The position numbers and the translations under genes were made by a program. Below are positions 26,998-35,633 of a DNA stretch of 64,000 nucleotides, piece by piece. The DNA is from an uncultured Bacteroidales bacterium (GTDB taxonomy: Bacteria > Bacteroidota > Bacteroidia > Bacteroidales > UBA932). Below the pieces are notes generated by a model that made no database searches, was not told the origin of the DNA, and was given only the letters and a program-made list of their open reading frames with translations. Positions within the stretch are counted from its first letter, which is position 1; each line of letters opens with the position of its first letter. The stretch lies in NCBI GenBank assembly GCA_947253655.1, contig CAMYAE010000006.1:25363-89362 (forward strand), given 5' to 3'.

Positions 26998-29900
26998 ATG
27001 AGTAACAGTATCAAGAAATTGTGGACAACTGCAATAGTTGTACTTGCAATCAGTGTCGGTTTTTCTAATGCACAGGCACTTATAACTATTACCGGCACAG
27101 TCGTGGATGAGTCCGATACGGGCATTCCAGGAGCTTATGTAGTCGTGAAAAATGAGACACGAGGAGTCATTACCGGCGTCGATGGCAAATTCACACTCGA
27201 AGTCAATGAAAATGACATTCTTCAAGTATCCTTCCTTGGATATAATGACCAGGAGATTAAGGTTGGAAATAGAACCGACATAACTATCAAGATGTCGCCT
27301 TCGAAAGACATGCTCGATGAAGTTACGTTTGTAGCTTATGGTTCGCAGCGTAAGTCCAGTGTTATCGGCTCTATCAGTACTATCAAGGCGGACGCCCTTG
27401 CCAGCCCGGCCGGAAAACTTTCCACAGGTCTGGCAGGAAAATTGGCCGGTATCGTTTCTATGCAGAGAACGGGAGAGCCCGGTGCAGGTTCGGACTTCTG
27501 GATTCGAGGTGTCAATACTTTCGGGGCAAATGCCAAACCACTCATTCTTGTAGACGGTATTGAGCGAGATATGGATCTGGTAGACACAGATGATATAGCT
27601 TCTTTCTCTATACTTAAGGATGCTACGGCTACGGCTCTTTATGGAGTAAGGGGTGCGAACGGCATAGTGCTTATAACTACTAAGCGTGGTCAGGAAAGCA
27701 GGCCGAAAGTGAATTTCAAAGCCGAATATGGACTAACCCAGCCTGTAAAGGTCCCTAAGTTGGCTAATACTGCACAATGGATAGACTACTATAACGAGTT
27801 ATATATTGATTCCGGAAGTTTGCCTGTCATAGATGACTACCAGAGGGAAATGTATTTGAGCGGGGCCGATCCCGATCTTTATCCTTCCGTAGATTGGGTA
27901 AGTACGGTATTCAAGAATATGGCTAATACCGGAAGGGTGAATATGAATGTCACCGGTGGCACTAAGAGCGTTCGTTACTATGTTGGAGCGTCATACTACA
28001 TGGAGGACGGTATCTTCAATGTGGTGAAGGATAAAAATTATGCCAAATATGACAACCAGATCCGCTTTGATAAATTCAATTTCCGCTCAAATGTGGATAT
28101 AGATGTAACCAAATCCACTACGCTTGCAATTTCTATTTCTACACAGTACTATACGAAGACTACTCCGGGCGAAAACCTTGCGGATATCTACGCATACACG
28201 ATGTACTCTACCCCTATCGCATCGCCTCCTGTTTTTAGCGACGGGACCTTGGCAAATCCGGAGGGCGGTATAAATCCATACAGGATGCTGAATTCGTCCG
28301 GCTATAAGAGAGCAACAAATATTGTAGCACAATCTCTTATCTCACTTACTCAGGACTTCTCGGACATCATTACCAACGGACTCAGGGCTAATATAAAATA
28401 TTCTTGGGATGCGGATAACGGTAATGTGCTCGGACGTATATTGAACCCTACGCGTTACTATGCGACAGGCCGCGATAAAGACGGAAACATAATTTACAAG
28501 CCTTGGAACGAAGGTACAAACTATATGTCCCTGTCAAGATCTAATTCCAGTTGGACTACTACCAACTTTGAGGCGAGCCTTATTTATGAAAGGGAATTCA
28601 ATTATGCACATAACGTAAGCGGACTTTTGCTTTTCAGTGCACGCAATAAATACAAAAATGTCCCGACCACCTTTGAAGAATCGTTCGCATATAAAAATAT
28701 GGGTCTTGCTGGACGTGCAACCTACTCTTACAAGGACCGCTACTTTGGCGAATTTAACTTCGGCTATAACGGTTCTGAAAACTTCGCTCCGGGGAAACGT
28801 TTCGGATTCTTCCCTTCCATAGCTGTGGGTTATATGATTAGTAATGAACCATTCTGGGAATCTATTAAAGAATCGGTTAATCTTCTGAAATTCAAAGTCT
28901 CTTACGGTAAGATCGGCAACGACCGTATCGGCGGTTCAAGGAGATTTGCATACAACTCCACCGTAAATACCGCAGCCCCTGGATTTGTTTTTGGAACTAC
29001 TCCTATCGTTATTAATGGTATAACGACCGGAGAGGTGGGCAACAGGTTAGTACAGTGGGAGGAAGCACAGAAATTCAATGCGGGTATAGAACTTACTCTT
29101 TTAAAAGATTTTTCTTTCCAACTCGATTACTTCTCGGATCGCCGCCGCGGAATTTTCATCGTGCGACAAAGTACTCCGCCTATTGTAGGACTGAACAAGC
29201 AGCAATGGGTCAATCTCGGAGAAATGGAAAACAAAGGTGTTGATATGAGTTTTCAGTATGAACACTATTTCGGAGATCTCTATGTTTCGGCAAGAGGAAA
29301 TTATACTTTTAACCGGAATAAAAAACTCTACGATGATCTTCCGGATCAGATCTGGTCATACCAAAACCTGACCGGATTCGCTTATAATCAGCAGTTCGGC
29401 CTTATCGCTGAGGGTCTTTTTAAAGATCAAAAAGATATAGACAATTGGCCAAAGCAGGATTTCGGAGATGTCCGGCCCGGAGATATAAAATATAGGGATG
29501 TTAATGGCGATGGCGTTGTAAATAATTTTGACAAGGTGGCTATCGGCTACACCACCATTCCGGAAATAAACTACGGTTTTGGAGTAAGCCTCGGCTATAA
29601 GGGCATAGATTTTTCTATGTTCTTTCAAGGAGTTGCTAATGTAACCCGAATAATTGCAGGGCAAAACCTGTTCGGGGCCTCTTCTCAGATACACAAGCTC
29701 GGACAAATATATGAGGATGTGGCTCTGAACCGTTGGACCCTCGAAAATCAAAATCCTAATGCACCGTATCCTCGTCTGTCCTTGAATAAGGTGGAAAACA
29801 ATCAGCAGACATCTACATATTGGCAGAGAGATATGAGTTTTATTCGTCTTAAAAATATGGAAATCGGCTACAAGATTCCTAATAGTATCACTAATAAAAT

Positions 29901-30051
29901 AGGTCTTTCTACAGTACGTTTCTATTTGCAAGGTTTTAACTTGTTGACTTTCTCTAAATTCAAACTCTGGGATCCGGAGCTTGATTCAAGTTATGGTAAT
30001 GTCTATCCTACAATGCGTACATATACATTCGGTGTAAACCTCAATTTCTAA
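26998..30051 (+). CDS. SusC/RagA family TonB-dependent outer-membrane transporter (locus 3)
   Basis: A 1017-residue SusC-family protein. It has a signal peptide (IVVLAISVGFSNAQA), a carboxypeptidase-regulatory-like domain (ITGTVVDESDTGIPGAYV, about 30-105), a TonB-box-like segment (LDEVTFVAYGSQRKS), a plug with ILKDATATALYGVRGANGIV, and a barrel ending in Phe (GVNLNF). It sits between GH89 (24 nt upstream) and its SusD (5 nt downstream), so the GH89 product is the likely source of what it imports. No upstream regulator gene is present in the locus. Confidence 0.97.
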   Translation: MSNSIKKLWTTAIVVLAISVGFSNAQALITITGTVVDESDTGIPGAYVVVKNETRGVITGVDGKFTLEVNENDILQVSFLGYNDQEIKVGNRTDITIKMSPSKDMLDEVTFVAYGSQRKSSVIGSISTIKADALASPAGKLSTGLAGKLAGIVSMQRTGEPGAGSDFWIRGVNTFGANAKPLILVDGIERDMDLVDTDDIASFSILKDATATALYGVRGANGIVLITTKRGQESRPKVNFKAEYGLTQPVKVPKLANTAQWIDYYNELYIDSGSLPVIDDYQREMYLSGADPDLYPSVDWVSTVFKNMANTGRVNMNVTGGTKSVRYYVGASYYMEDGIFNVVKDKNYAKYDNQIRFDKFNFRSNVDIDVTKSTTLAISISTQYYTKTTPGENLADIYAYTMYSTPIASPPVFSDGTLANPEGGINPYRMLNSSGYKRATNIVAQSLISLTQDFSDIITNGLRANIKYSWDADNGNVLGRILNPTRYYATGRDKDGNIIYKPWNEGTNYMSLSRSNSSWTTTNFEASLIYEREFNYAHNVSGLLLFSARNKYKNVPTTFEESFAYKNMGLAGRATYSYKDRYFGEFNFGYNGSENFAPGKRFGFFPSIAVGYMISNEPFWESIKESVNLLKFKVSYGKIGNDRIGGSRRFAYNSTVNTAAPGFVFGTTPIVINGITTGEVGNRLVQWEEAQKFNAGIELTLLKDFSFQLDYFSDRRRGIFIVRQSTPPIVGLNKQQWVNLGEMENKGVDMSFQYEHYFGDLYVSARGNYTFNRNKKLYDDLPDQIWSYQNLTGFAYNQQFGLIAEGLFKDQKDIDNWPKQDFGDVRPGDIKYRDVNGDGVVNNFDKVAIGYTTIPEINYGFGVSLGYKGIDFSMFFQGVANVTRIIAGQNLFGASSQIHKLGQIYEDVALNRWTLENQNPNAPYPRLSLNKVENNQQTSTYWQRDMSFIRLKNMEIGYKIPNSITNKIGLSTVRFYLQGFNLLTFSKFKLWDPELDSSYGNVYPTMRTYTFGVNLNF

Positions 30052-30056
30052 GAAAT

Positions 30057-32000
30057 ATGAAACAAATTAAAAACATTATATTAGTTATCACAGCCACTTT
30101 TGCGTTGAGTTCTTGCGACGGTTTCTTCGATGTAGATCTGAAAGATCAGGCTACTCTCGAAGAAGTATTCTCGCAAAGCACATCGACTCATAGATATCTT
30201 TCGCACTGCTATTCTTACATTCCGCTTGATGAGGAGATAGTAGGAAGTGATGGCTGGACAGTAGCTCGTAGCGATGAATCCCGTTATTCATGGTACCAGT
30301 GGGTTTACTACGAGCTTTACAGGAACGGGAGCTATTCCAGTACGACACCAAGTTCCGTCACCTACTTCAACTTTTTCAGCAAATTCTATACAGGCATAAA
30401 CCAATGCACTATATTCATGCAAAACGTGGATAGGGACAAACAGGACAGCGAGGCTGTGCGTAAGTACATGTCGTATGAAGCCCGTTTTCTTAGAGCTTTT
30501 TACTACTATTGTCTCTTCCGTCAGTATGGGCCTGTATATGTCTGGGGAGATGCTCCGGCCAACGAAAGTATAATTCCTACGGATTGTGACAGACACACTG
30601 TAAAGCAGAATATAGACTTTATGGTCGAAGAACTCGATAAGTGTATTGAAAACCTGCCGATGAGTGTCGGTGAGCTGGAATCAGAGGCGAATTATAGGGG
30701 GCGTGTCACAAAAGGGGCCGCTATGGCACTTAAATCACGTATCCTGCTCTGGGCTGCATCGCCGCTTTACAATGGTGGAGCGGATTGGCTTAAAGGTATA
30801 AAAAATATATATGGAGATGATATTTTCCCTTCTTCAGAAGATCAGTCGAGGTGGGAAGAGGCCGCAAAGGCAGCGAAGGCTATAATCGATCTTAATGAAT
30901 GGAAACTCTGTAAGGCCAAAACCTCATCAGGAGATGTGTTCGCAGATGGATTTAATGCTTATCAGAGAGTCATATTCGATCCTTGGAACGAGGAGACTAT
31001 ATGGGGCTGGTGGAAGAGAACATCCAATGCTTACGACTATATGGGCGGAGCAGGAGCGCTTCTTGGCTGTTCGTGCCCTAACTTTTCCGATAAGAGTATT
31101 CTCTGGGGATTTGGAGGTATAGCACCATCTCTAAAACTCGTTGATACATACGCTATGTTTGAGACAGGACGCTTCCCTGTTACGGGATACGAGAAAAACA
31201 GCCATGGCAACGACTATTCTCGTCCTATTGTTGATGCTCGTTCTCATTATCAGGCAAATGGGTGGAAAGAAAATTATTCGCAACCTGTTAATGCAGCTTG
31301 GGCACCTGCTTTCAAAGCTCATAATTCCACAATTGGTCGTGAACCTCGTTTTTACGCCAGCATTCTTCCTAACGGATATTATTGGCCCGATAAGAACATA
31401 AAGAAGCGTTTCACCTGCTATAGCGGTAAAGATGTTACGGCTCCGTGGGCTGCTTCCGGAAGTGCCGTGCGTGTAGGTTATGCTTGGGTAAGATTCTATC
31501 CTGTTGATCACCCTCTAAAAGTGCAGAGCGACTACACCGGTTTGAAACACGTATATCCGGCTTTCCGCATGGCAGAAGTCTATTTGAATTACGCAGAGGC
31601 TTGCAATGAAAAGCCGAATCGTGATGAGTCCGAGGCCTTCAAATATCTCAATATGGTTCGTGAACGGGTAGGTCTGAACAAGGTGGAAGAGGCGTATCCT
31701 GAGGTCAGGGGCAATAAAGGACTTCTCAGGGCTCTCATAAAGAAAGAAAGGATGGTGGAATTTGCTATGGAAAATATGCGACACTACGATTCTTGCCGCT
31801 GGTTAGACGCCGAGGATGAGTACCCTTGTGACAACTGGACACTTAAATGCAAAGCCGACAACTATGAAGATTCTTACAACAGGGTCACAGATGAGTTCAT
31901 AGGCGGAGCCGCAGCATTCGGAAAGAAGGATTACCTTTTCCCATTCTATTCCGGGGACCTTGCAAAGATGCCTAGATGGACGCAGAACTATGGTTTTTAA
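30057..32000 (+). CDS. SusD/RagB family nutrient-binding lipoprotein (locus 3)
   Basis: A 647-residue SusD-family lipoprotein (signal ending LSSC, then DGFFDVDLKDQATLEEVF). Hallmarks are YEARFLRAFYYYCLFRQYG, the AEVYLNYAEACNE segment, VRERVGLNK and the C-terminal TQNYGF. It is longer than the other two SusD proteins of the window, with extra aromatic-rich insertions around residues 320-450 that may shape a larger ligand surface. It starts 5 nt after the SusC stop and is followed after 11 nt by the DUF1735 lipoprotein. Confidence 0.96.
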   Translation: MKQIKNIILVITATFALSSCDGFFDVDLKDQATLEEVFSQSTSTHRYLSHCYSYIPLDEEIVGSDGWTVARSDESRYSWYQWVYYELYRNGSYSSTTPSSVTYFNFFSKFYTGINQCTIFMQNVDRDKQDSEAVRKYMSYEARFLRAFYYYCLFRQYGPVYVWGDAPANESIIPTDCDRHTVKQNIDFMVEELDKCIENLPMSVGELESEANYRGRVTKGAAMALKSRILLWAASPLYNGGADWLKGIKNIYGDDIFPSSEDQSRWEEAAKAAKAIIDLNEWKLCKAKTSSGDVFADGFNAYQRVIFDPWNEETIWGWWKRTSNAYDYMGGAGALLGCSCPNFSDKSILWGFGGIAPSLKLVDTYAMFETGRFPVTGYEKNSHGNDYSRPIVDARSHYQANGWKENYSQPVNAAWAPAFKAHNSTIGREPRFYASILPNGYYWPDKNIKKRFTCYSGKDVTAPWAASGSAVRVGYAWVRFYPVDHPLKVQSDYTGLKHVYPAFRMAEVYLNYAEACNEKPNRDESEAFKYLNMVRERVGLNKVEEAYPEVRGNKGLLRALIKKERMVEFAMENMRHYDSCRWLDAEDEYPCDNWTLKCKADNYEDSYNRVTDEFIGGAAAFGKKDYLFPFYSGDLAKMPRWTQNYGF

Positions 32001-32011
32001 TAGAAAGAGAT

Positions 32012-33592
32012 ATGAATAAAAGAAATATAATAACTTGTATAGCATTAGCAGCTATTACATTATCCGGCTGTAAGCATGATTTGGAGCATAATATGGTTCC
32101 TGACAAATTGGGTTTCTCGTACAAATCACAGCTCCAGCAACCATCTGTTTTCAACAACTCTATGGATGTGGCTGTCATCAAAAGCGGGAAAGGGCGTTCT
32201 TCCGCTACAGCGAAGATAGAGCTTCTGACCGAAGAGGAATTTACAAAGTGGTGCTTGCACAATGGGGCTTTTGTGGAAAAAACAGATGACATAACGGGTG
32301 AAATCTCAAAGAGCCCGGCATTCAAATTGGCACCGACATCTTCTTATGAGCTGTCAGAAAAAGAACTCAACTTTTCCGCTTCCGATATTCGAAAATTATT
32401 AAAAGTTAATTGGAATACTGAATTCTTTGCCAACTCCGCCATAAACGGAGCGGAATATGCTATAGGACTCAAAATCGTAGATTCATCTATCGGACTGGGA
32501 GACAATCGCGACACATTGATTATACATCCTGGATTCACTCGTGTTAGTTTCAGGGACAAGATTTTAAAATCCCTGTTCCCGACATTGAAGGATGCAGAAA
32601 GCGTCAACCAATATGAGGGTGAGGTTAATATCAACAAGGCTATTCCTTCACAGGATGTAGTTCTTGAGCTGGGTATAAACAACAATCTCATAGCAAGAGA
32701 ATCGGAAATCAGCGGAAAAGAATATAAGCCGGCTCCGCAGGGATTGTTCGACATTGTTAGCAATACGGTTACTATCAAGGCAGGGGAGACCATATCCCAC
32801 TTCGACTATAAAATCGACCTCACCGTATTGTTCAATAATGAGGGCAAGTTCCTGGAAACCAATGTTAATTACATGATTCCTATAGTATTTTCAAAGAAAA
32901 CTCCCGAACTTATAGGGGACGGTAAGGCTCCTGTATGCTATGTGATAGTCGCTGTAGTGGACGAGGATAACGTAACGCCTCCGGAGGGGCCGGTAAGCGT
33001 GATCCACGGACCTTGGGAAGTATTGGAAGGAAAAGACCTTCACATCGGAGGGGATCCGGCGTGCCCATCTCCTGGATGGTATTCAAATTACAACACGACT
33101 AAACTTGTAGATTGGAATTTCGAATTCGGTAACAATACCGATGCTTCCAAAAACGGATATTGGGGGTCTTATTTCTGGTCTCCTATTGAATTCCCTATGG
33201 TATTTGTATTTGATACCGGTTCTACTTATATATTCAACAGGTTCTATAAAGTGGATTCCAATATATATCAGGGGCAATTCAGAAACTTTGAAGTTTATGT
33301 CGCCAAGGAATATGCTGGTGCAGAGACTTTCTGGAAGCTTGCATGTAAAGGGAAAACAGGTTTCAAAGGTTGGCAGAACTACAATTTAACAAAAGAAGAC
33401 GGAGTTCAGAACATAGATAAGGTTCTGGAGATGTTCTCATATCCTATACCAGAAAATAAGACAGCGGAAGGTAGTGAAGTCAATTACACCCGCGGCCGTT
33501 ATGTTAAATTATGTATAACTGCAAGTTCTAAGATTGACAATAAGGATTGCGGTTATATTATGGAATTTTATGCAGATGGTTGGGAGATTTAG
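32012..33592 (+). CDS. DUF1735 lipoprotein with C-terminal discoidin-like domain
   Basis: The ATG at 32012 is chosen over the in-frame ATG at 31976, because the latter lies inside the SusD gene and 32012 follows an AGAAAGAGA purine run and yields a lipoprotein signal ending TLSGC. The 526-residue product has two successive DUF1735-type beta-sandwich segments (about 25-165 and 180-320), then a C-terminal domain (about 335-526) with FxVYVAKEYAG and a closing RYVKLCI...IMEFYADGW pattern like an F5/8 type C carbohydrate-binding module. Such proteins usually act as surface glycan-binding partners of SusCD. Its last 17 bases overlap the next gene. Confidence 0.85.
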   Translation: MNKRNIITCIALAAITLSGCKHDLEHNMVPDKLGFSYKSQLQQPSVFNNSMDVAVIKSGKGRSSATAKIELLTEEEFTKWCLHNGAFVEKTDDITGEISKSPAFKLAPTSSYELSEKELNFSASDIRKLLKVNWNTEFFANSAINGAEYAIGLKIVDSSIGLGDNRDTLIIHPGFTRVSFRDKILKSLFPTLKDAESVNQYEGEVNINKAIPSQDVVLELGINNNLIARESEISGKEYKPAPQGLFDIVSNTVTIKAGETISHFDYKIDLTVLFNNEGKFLETNVNYMIPIVFSKKTPELIGDGKAPVCYVIVAVVDEDNVTPPEGPVSVIHGPWEVLEGKDLHIGGDPACPSPGWYSNYNTTKLVDWNFEFGNNTDASKNGYWGSYFWSPIEFPMVFVFDTGSTYIFNRFYKVDSNIYQGQFRNFEVYVAKEYAGAETFWKLACKGKTGFKGWQNYNLTKEDGVQNIDKVLEMFSYPIPENKTAEGSEVNYTRGRYVKLCITASSKIDNKDCGYIMEFYADGWEI

Positions 33593-35024
33593 ATTATCAT
33601 TGGTGCTTTTCTTCTCTTTGATAACATTTTCCTGTGTTTCAAAGGAGGGAAAGCCCTCTTATAAAGCGAATCCCGCTTTGAGGATAAGCTTAATAGAGGT
33701 GTCTTCCACTCGCGGAAGTTTTCTTTTAGAGACTATAAATGCTACGGGAGCCAGTATTTTATGTCAGGAAGCTTCACAGCCAAGCCCGTCAGCTGATTTT
33801 GTCGCAGACAAGGGCTTGAGTGTAGCGGCAGGGAAAAACGAAATTACAGGTTTGAAGCCGGGGCAAAACTACGTTCTCTATGGAGTTGCGACAGACGATA
33901 AAGGCCGTAAAGGAAATATTTCCCGATGTGCCTTTTCCACCTTAAAATCAGCCAACGGACTATATGATTGGGAAGAATCGAGAACCGCCAAACCTTCATA
34001 TAGCAACCTTGCCCTATGTTACGGAGGGTCTGCACATAGAAAGCCGTTTCTGTGGAATGAAGACAGGTTCGATCACCATGTAACCTACACCGATGAAGAT
34101 AAGAATACGCAATGGCTTTTTGATGCATTCTTGGCCATCGAGTTTGTGGATACCAAAAACAACAAGGCTTATGTGCTTGGTAACGGACGTCCGTCTGCGG
34201 ACAAAGACTCTTGGATAGCTCTTATGAACTATTGGTTTGACAAAGAGAATGGATTTTCAGCCCTTGATAAAAGTGTAGGAAAGGCTATAGACAAGATAGG
34301 CGAGCCTGCAACCAAACGTAAAGTAATAATGACGCTTCCGGATCCGATTATATATCAAAATTACAAAGATATGTCCTCCAGTACTACCTATTGGGGATTT
34401 ATCAATGGAAAACGCATGGATTTCAGTAAGGCTTCCGATAGACTTTCGGTCATGAAATGGTATATTGATGAAGTTCGTGCCAGGTGGAACAGAGCGAATT
34501 ATAAGAATCTTGAATTTATCGGATTTTATATTGTAAGCGAGGATCTTGCCATACCGGGCTATGGCTGGAGTGCCGAATTGAAGCATTGGGAAGATATATA
34601 TCCTGAAATCAGTAACTATATCCATGCATGTAATGAGACTGTTACCTGGATTCCATATAATTCTGCCGGAGGCCACCAATTATGGAAGCGATTTAATATT
34701 GATTATGTTATGATGCAGCCAAACTACTTCTGGCATCCGGAATACGATATGAACAAATATATGTCTATGGTGCTGAATAACGGCCTTTCTATGGAGTTCG
34801 AAATGGATGAGGCCATATTGGAGAAGAACGCTGATTCTTATGGATACAGAGCACGCTTCTATGAGTACATGTCTATGTGCAAGAAAATGGGCTTATACGG
34901 GAAGAGAGAGCTTTCATATTATTTCGGCACTAATGACTTTTATGAATTGAGCGTATCCCGTTACCCAAAAGATTCCAAACTCTATAATGAATTGTGCAAA
35001 TTCATTATAAATAGCATACATTAA
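33576..35024 (+). CDS. DUF4855 domain lipoprotein with N-terminal Fn3-like domain
   Basis: The frame is open from 33534, but the ATG at 33576 gives a clean lipoprotein signal (MVGRFRLSLVLFFSLITFSC), for 482 residues. The start overlaps the DUF1735 gene by 17 nt. Residues about 32-125 form an Fn3-like module (ITGLKPGQNYVLYGVATD). The remainder is DUF4855, paralogous to the gene at 1-1053. The conserved acidic blocks are GFYIVSE (Glu322) and MEFEMDE (Glu407, Glu409, Asp411, Glu412). A hydrolase role is plausible but undemonstrated; DUF4855 has no assigned function that I know of. It is the last gene of locus 3 and is followed by a strong hairpin terminator. Confidence 0.88.
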   Translation: MVGRFRLSLVLFFSLITFSCVSKEGKPSYKANPALRISLIEVSSTRGSFLLETINATGASILCQEASQPSPSADFVADKGLSVAAGKNEITGLKPGQNYVLYGVATDDKGRKGNISRCAFSTLKSANGLYDWEESRTAKPSYSNLALCYGGSAHRKPFLWNEDRFDHHVTYTDEDKNTQWLFDAFLAIEFVDTKNNKAYVLGNGRPSADKDSWIALMNYWFDKENGFSALDKSVGKAIDKIGEPATKRKVIMTLPDPIIYQNYKDMSSSTTYWGFINGKRMDFSKASDRLSVMKWYIDEVRARWNRANYKNLEFIGFYIVSEDLAIPGYGWSAELKHWEDIYPEISNYIHACNETVTWIPYNSAGGHQLWKRFNIDYVMMQPNYFWHPEYDMNKYMSMVLNNGLSMEFEMDEAILEKNADSYGYRARFYEYMSMCKKMGLYGKRELSYYFGTNDFYELSVSRYPKDSKLYNELCKFIINSIH

Positions 35025-35049
35025 TCCTTTACAAGGATATTTATTAAAA

Positions 35050-35095
35050 ATTGCCAAATCCGTTATAATGCGGATTTGGCAATTCATTTTTGTGG
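35050..35095. terminator. Bidirectional rho-independent terminator
   Basis: A perfect 13-bp stem (ATTGCCAAATCCG paired with CGGATTTGGCAAT, 35050-35083) with an 8-nt loop is followed by TTCATTTTT on the plus strand and by TTTTTAATAA on the minus strand. It ends SusCD locus 3 on the plus side and the tRNA-Met or rpsJ transcript on the minus side. Confidence 0.85.
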
Positions 35096-35166
35096 TCCCA
35101 ACAGGGCATGATCCTGTGACCCCCTGATTATGAGTCAGATGCTCTAACCAACTGAGCTATGGGACC
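35093..35166 (-). tRNA. tRNA-Met (CAT), elongator type
   Basis: The 74-nt cloverleaf folds completely: acceptor GGTCCCA/TGGGACC, D-stem GCTC/GAGC, anticodon stem TCTGA/TCAGG around loop CTCATAA, T-stem ACAGG/CCTGT, discriminator A, and no encoded CCA. Anticodon CAT with the ACTCATAAT context resembles elongator tRNA-Met; a lysidine-type tRNA-Ile2 cannot be fully excluded. The T-loop is ATCATGC instead of the usual TTCNANN, so both position 54 (A) and position 58 (T) are changed. Confidence 0.93.
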
Positions 35167-35296
35167 AATTCATCAAAGTGGGTAACACCCACTTTGCAAA
35201 TATAACACTTTTTGCTCATCCTGCCACGTTTTTTTTGAAAAACCTTTGTCTGTTGTATCCATTCGCGGTTTTCCGCAACTCGGACGAGCATCAATG

Positions 35297-35602
35297 TCAG
35301 ACTTTGATCTCTACTTCAACACCTGAAGGCAGCTCAAGCTTCATCAGAGAATCGACTGTTTTCGCATTGGAATCATCGATATCCAGCAACCTGCAGTATG
35401 AATTGAGTTCGAACTGCTCACGAGCCTTTTTGTTTACAAAGGTTGATCTGTTTACAGTGAATATCTTCTTGTCGGTAGGGAGCGGAATTGGACCGCAGAC
35501 CTTTGCACCGGTAGCAATCACTGTGTCAGCAATCTTCTTTGCAGACTTGTCGAGCAACATATGATCGAATGATTTGAGTTTTATTCTTATTTTCTGACTC
35601 AT
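35297..35602 (-). CDS. rpsJ: 30S ribosomal protein S10
   Basis: A 101-residue S10 with the normal family length and motifs (IRIKLKSFDHMLLD, VCGPIPLPTDKKIFTV, and a C-terminus ending VEVEIKV). S10 binds the 30S head and also acts as NusE in transcription antitermination. It follows fusA by 31 nt as the last gene of the rpsL-rpsG-fusA-rpsJ unit. In most Bacteroidota the next gene is rplC of the S10 operon; here a tRNA-Met gene and a terminator follow instead. Confidence 0.97.
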   Translation of the reverse strand: MSQKIRIKLKSFDHMLLDKSAKKIADTVIATGAKVCGPIPLPTDKKIFTVNRSTFVNKKAREQFELNSYCRLLDIDDSNAKTVDSLMKLELPSGVEVEIKV

Positions 35603-35633
35603 ATCAATATTGTTTACCGTTTATAAATTATTA

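Noticed and set aside
35093..35166. Assignment of the CAT tRNA as initiator tRNA-fMet
   Set aside because: The first acceptor pair G1-C72 is matched and the anticodon stem lacks the three G-C pairs of initiators; elongator Met fits better.
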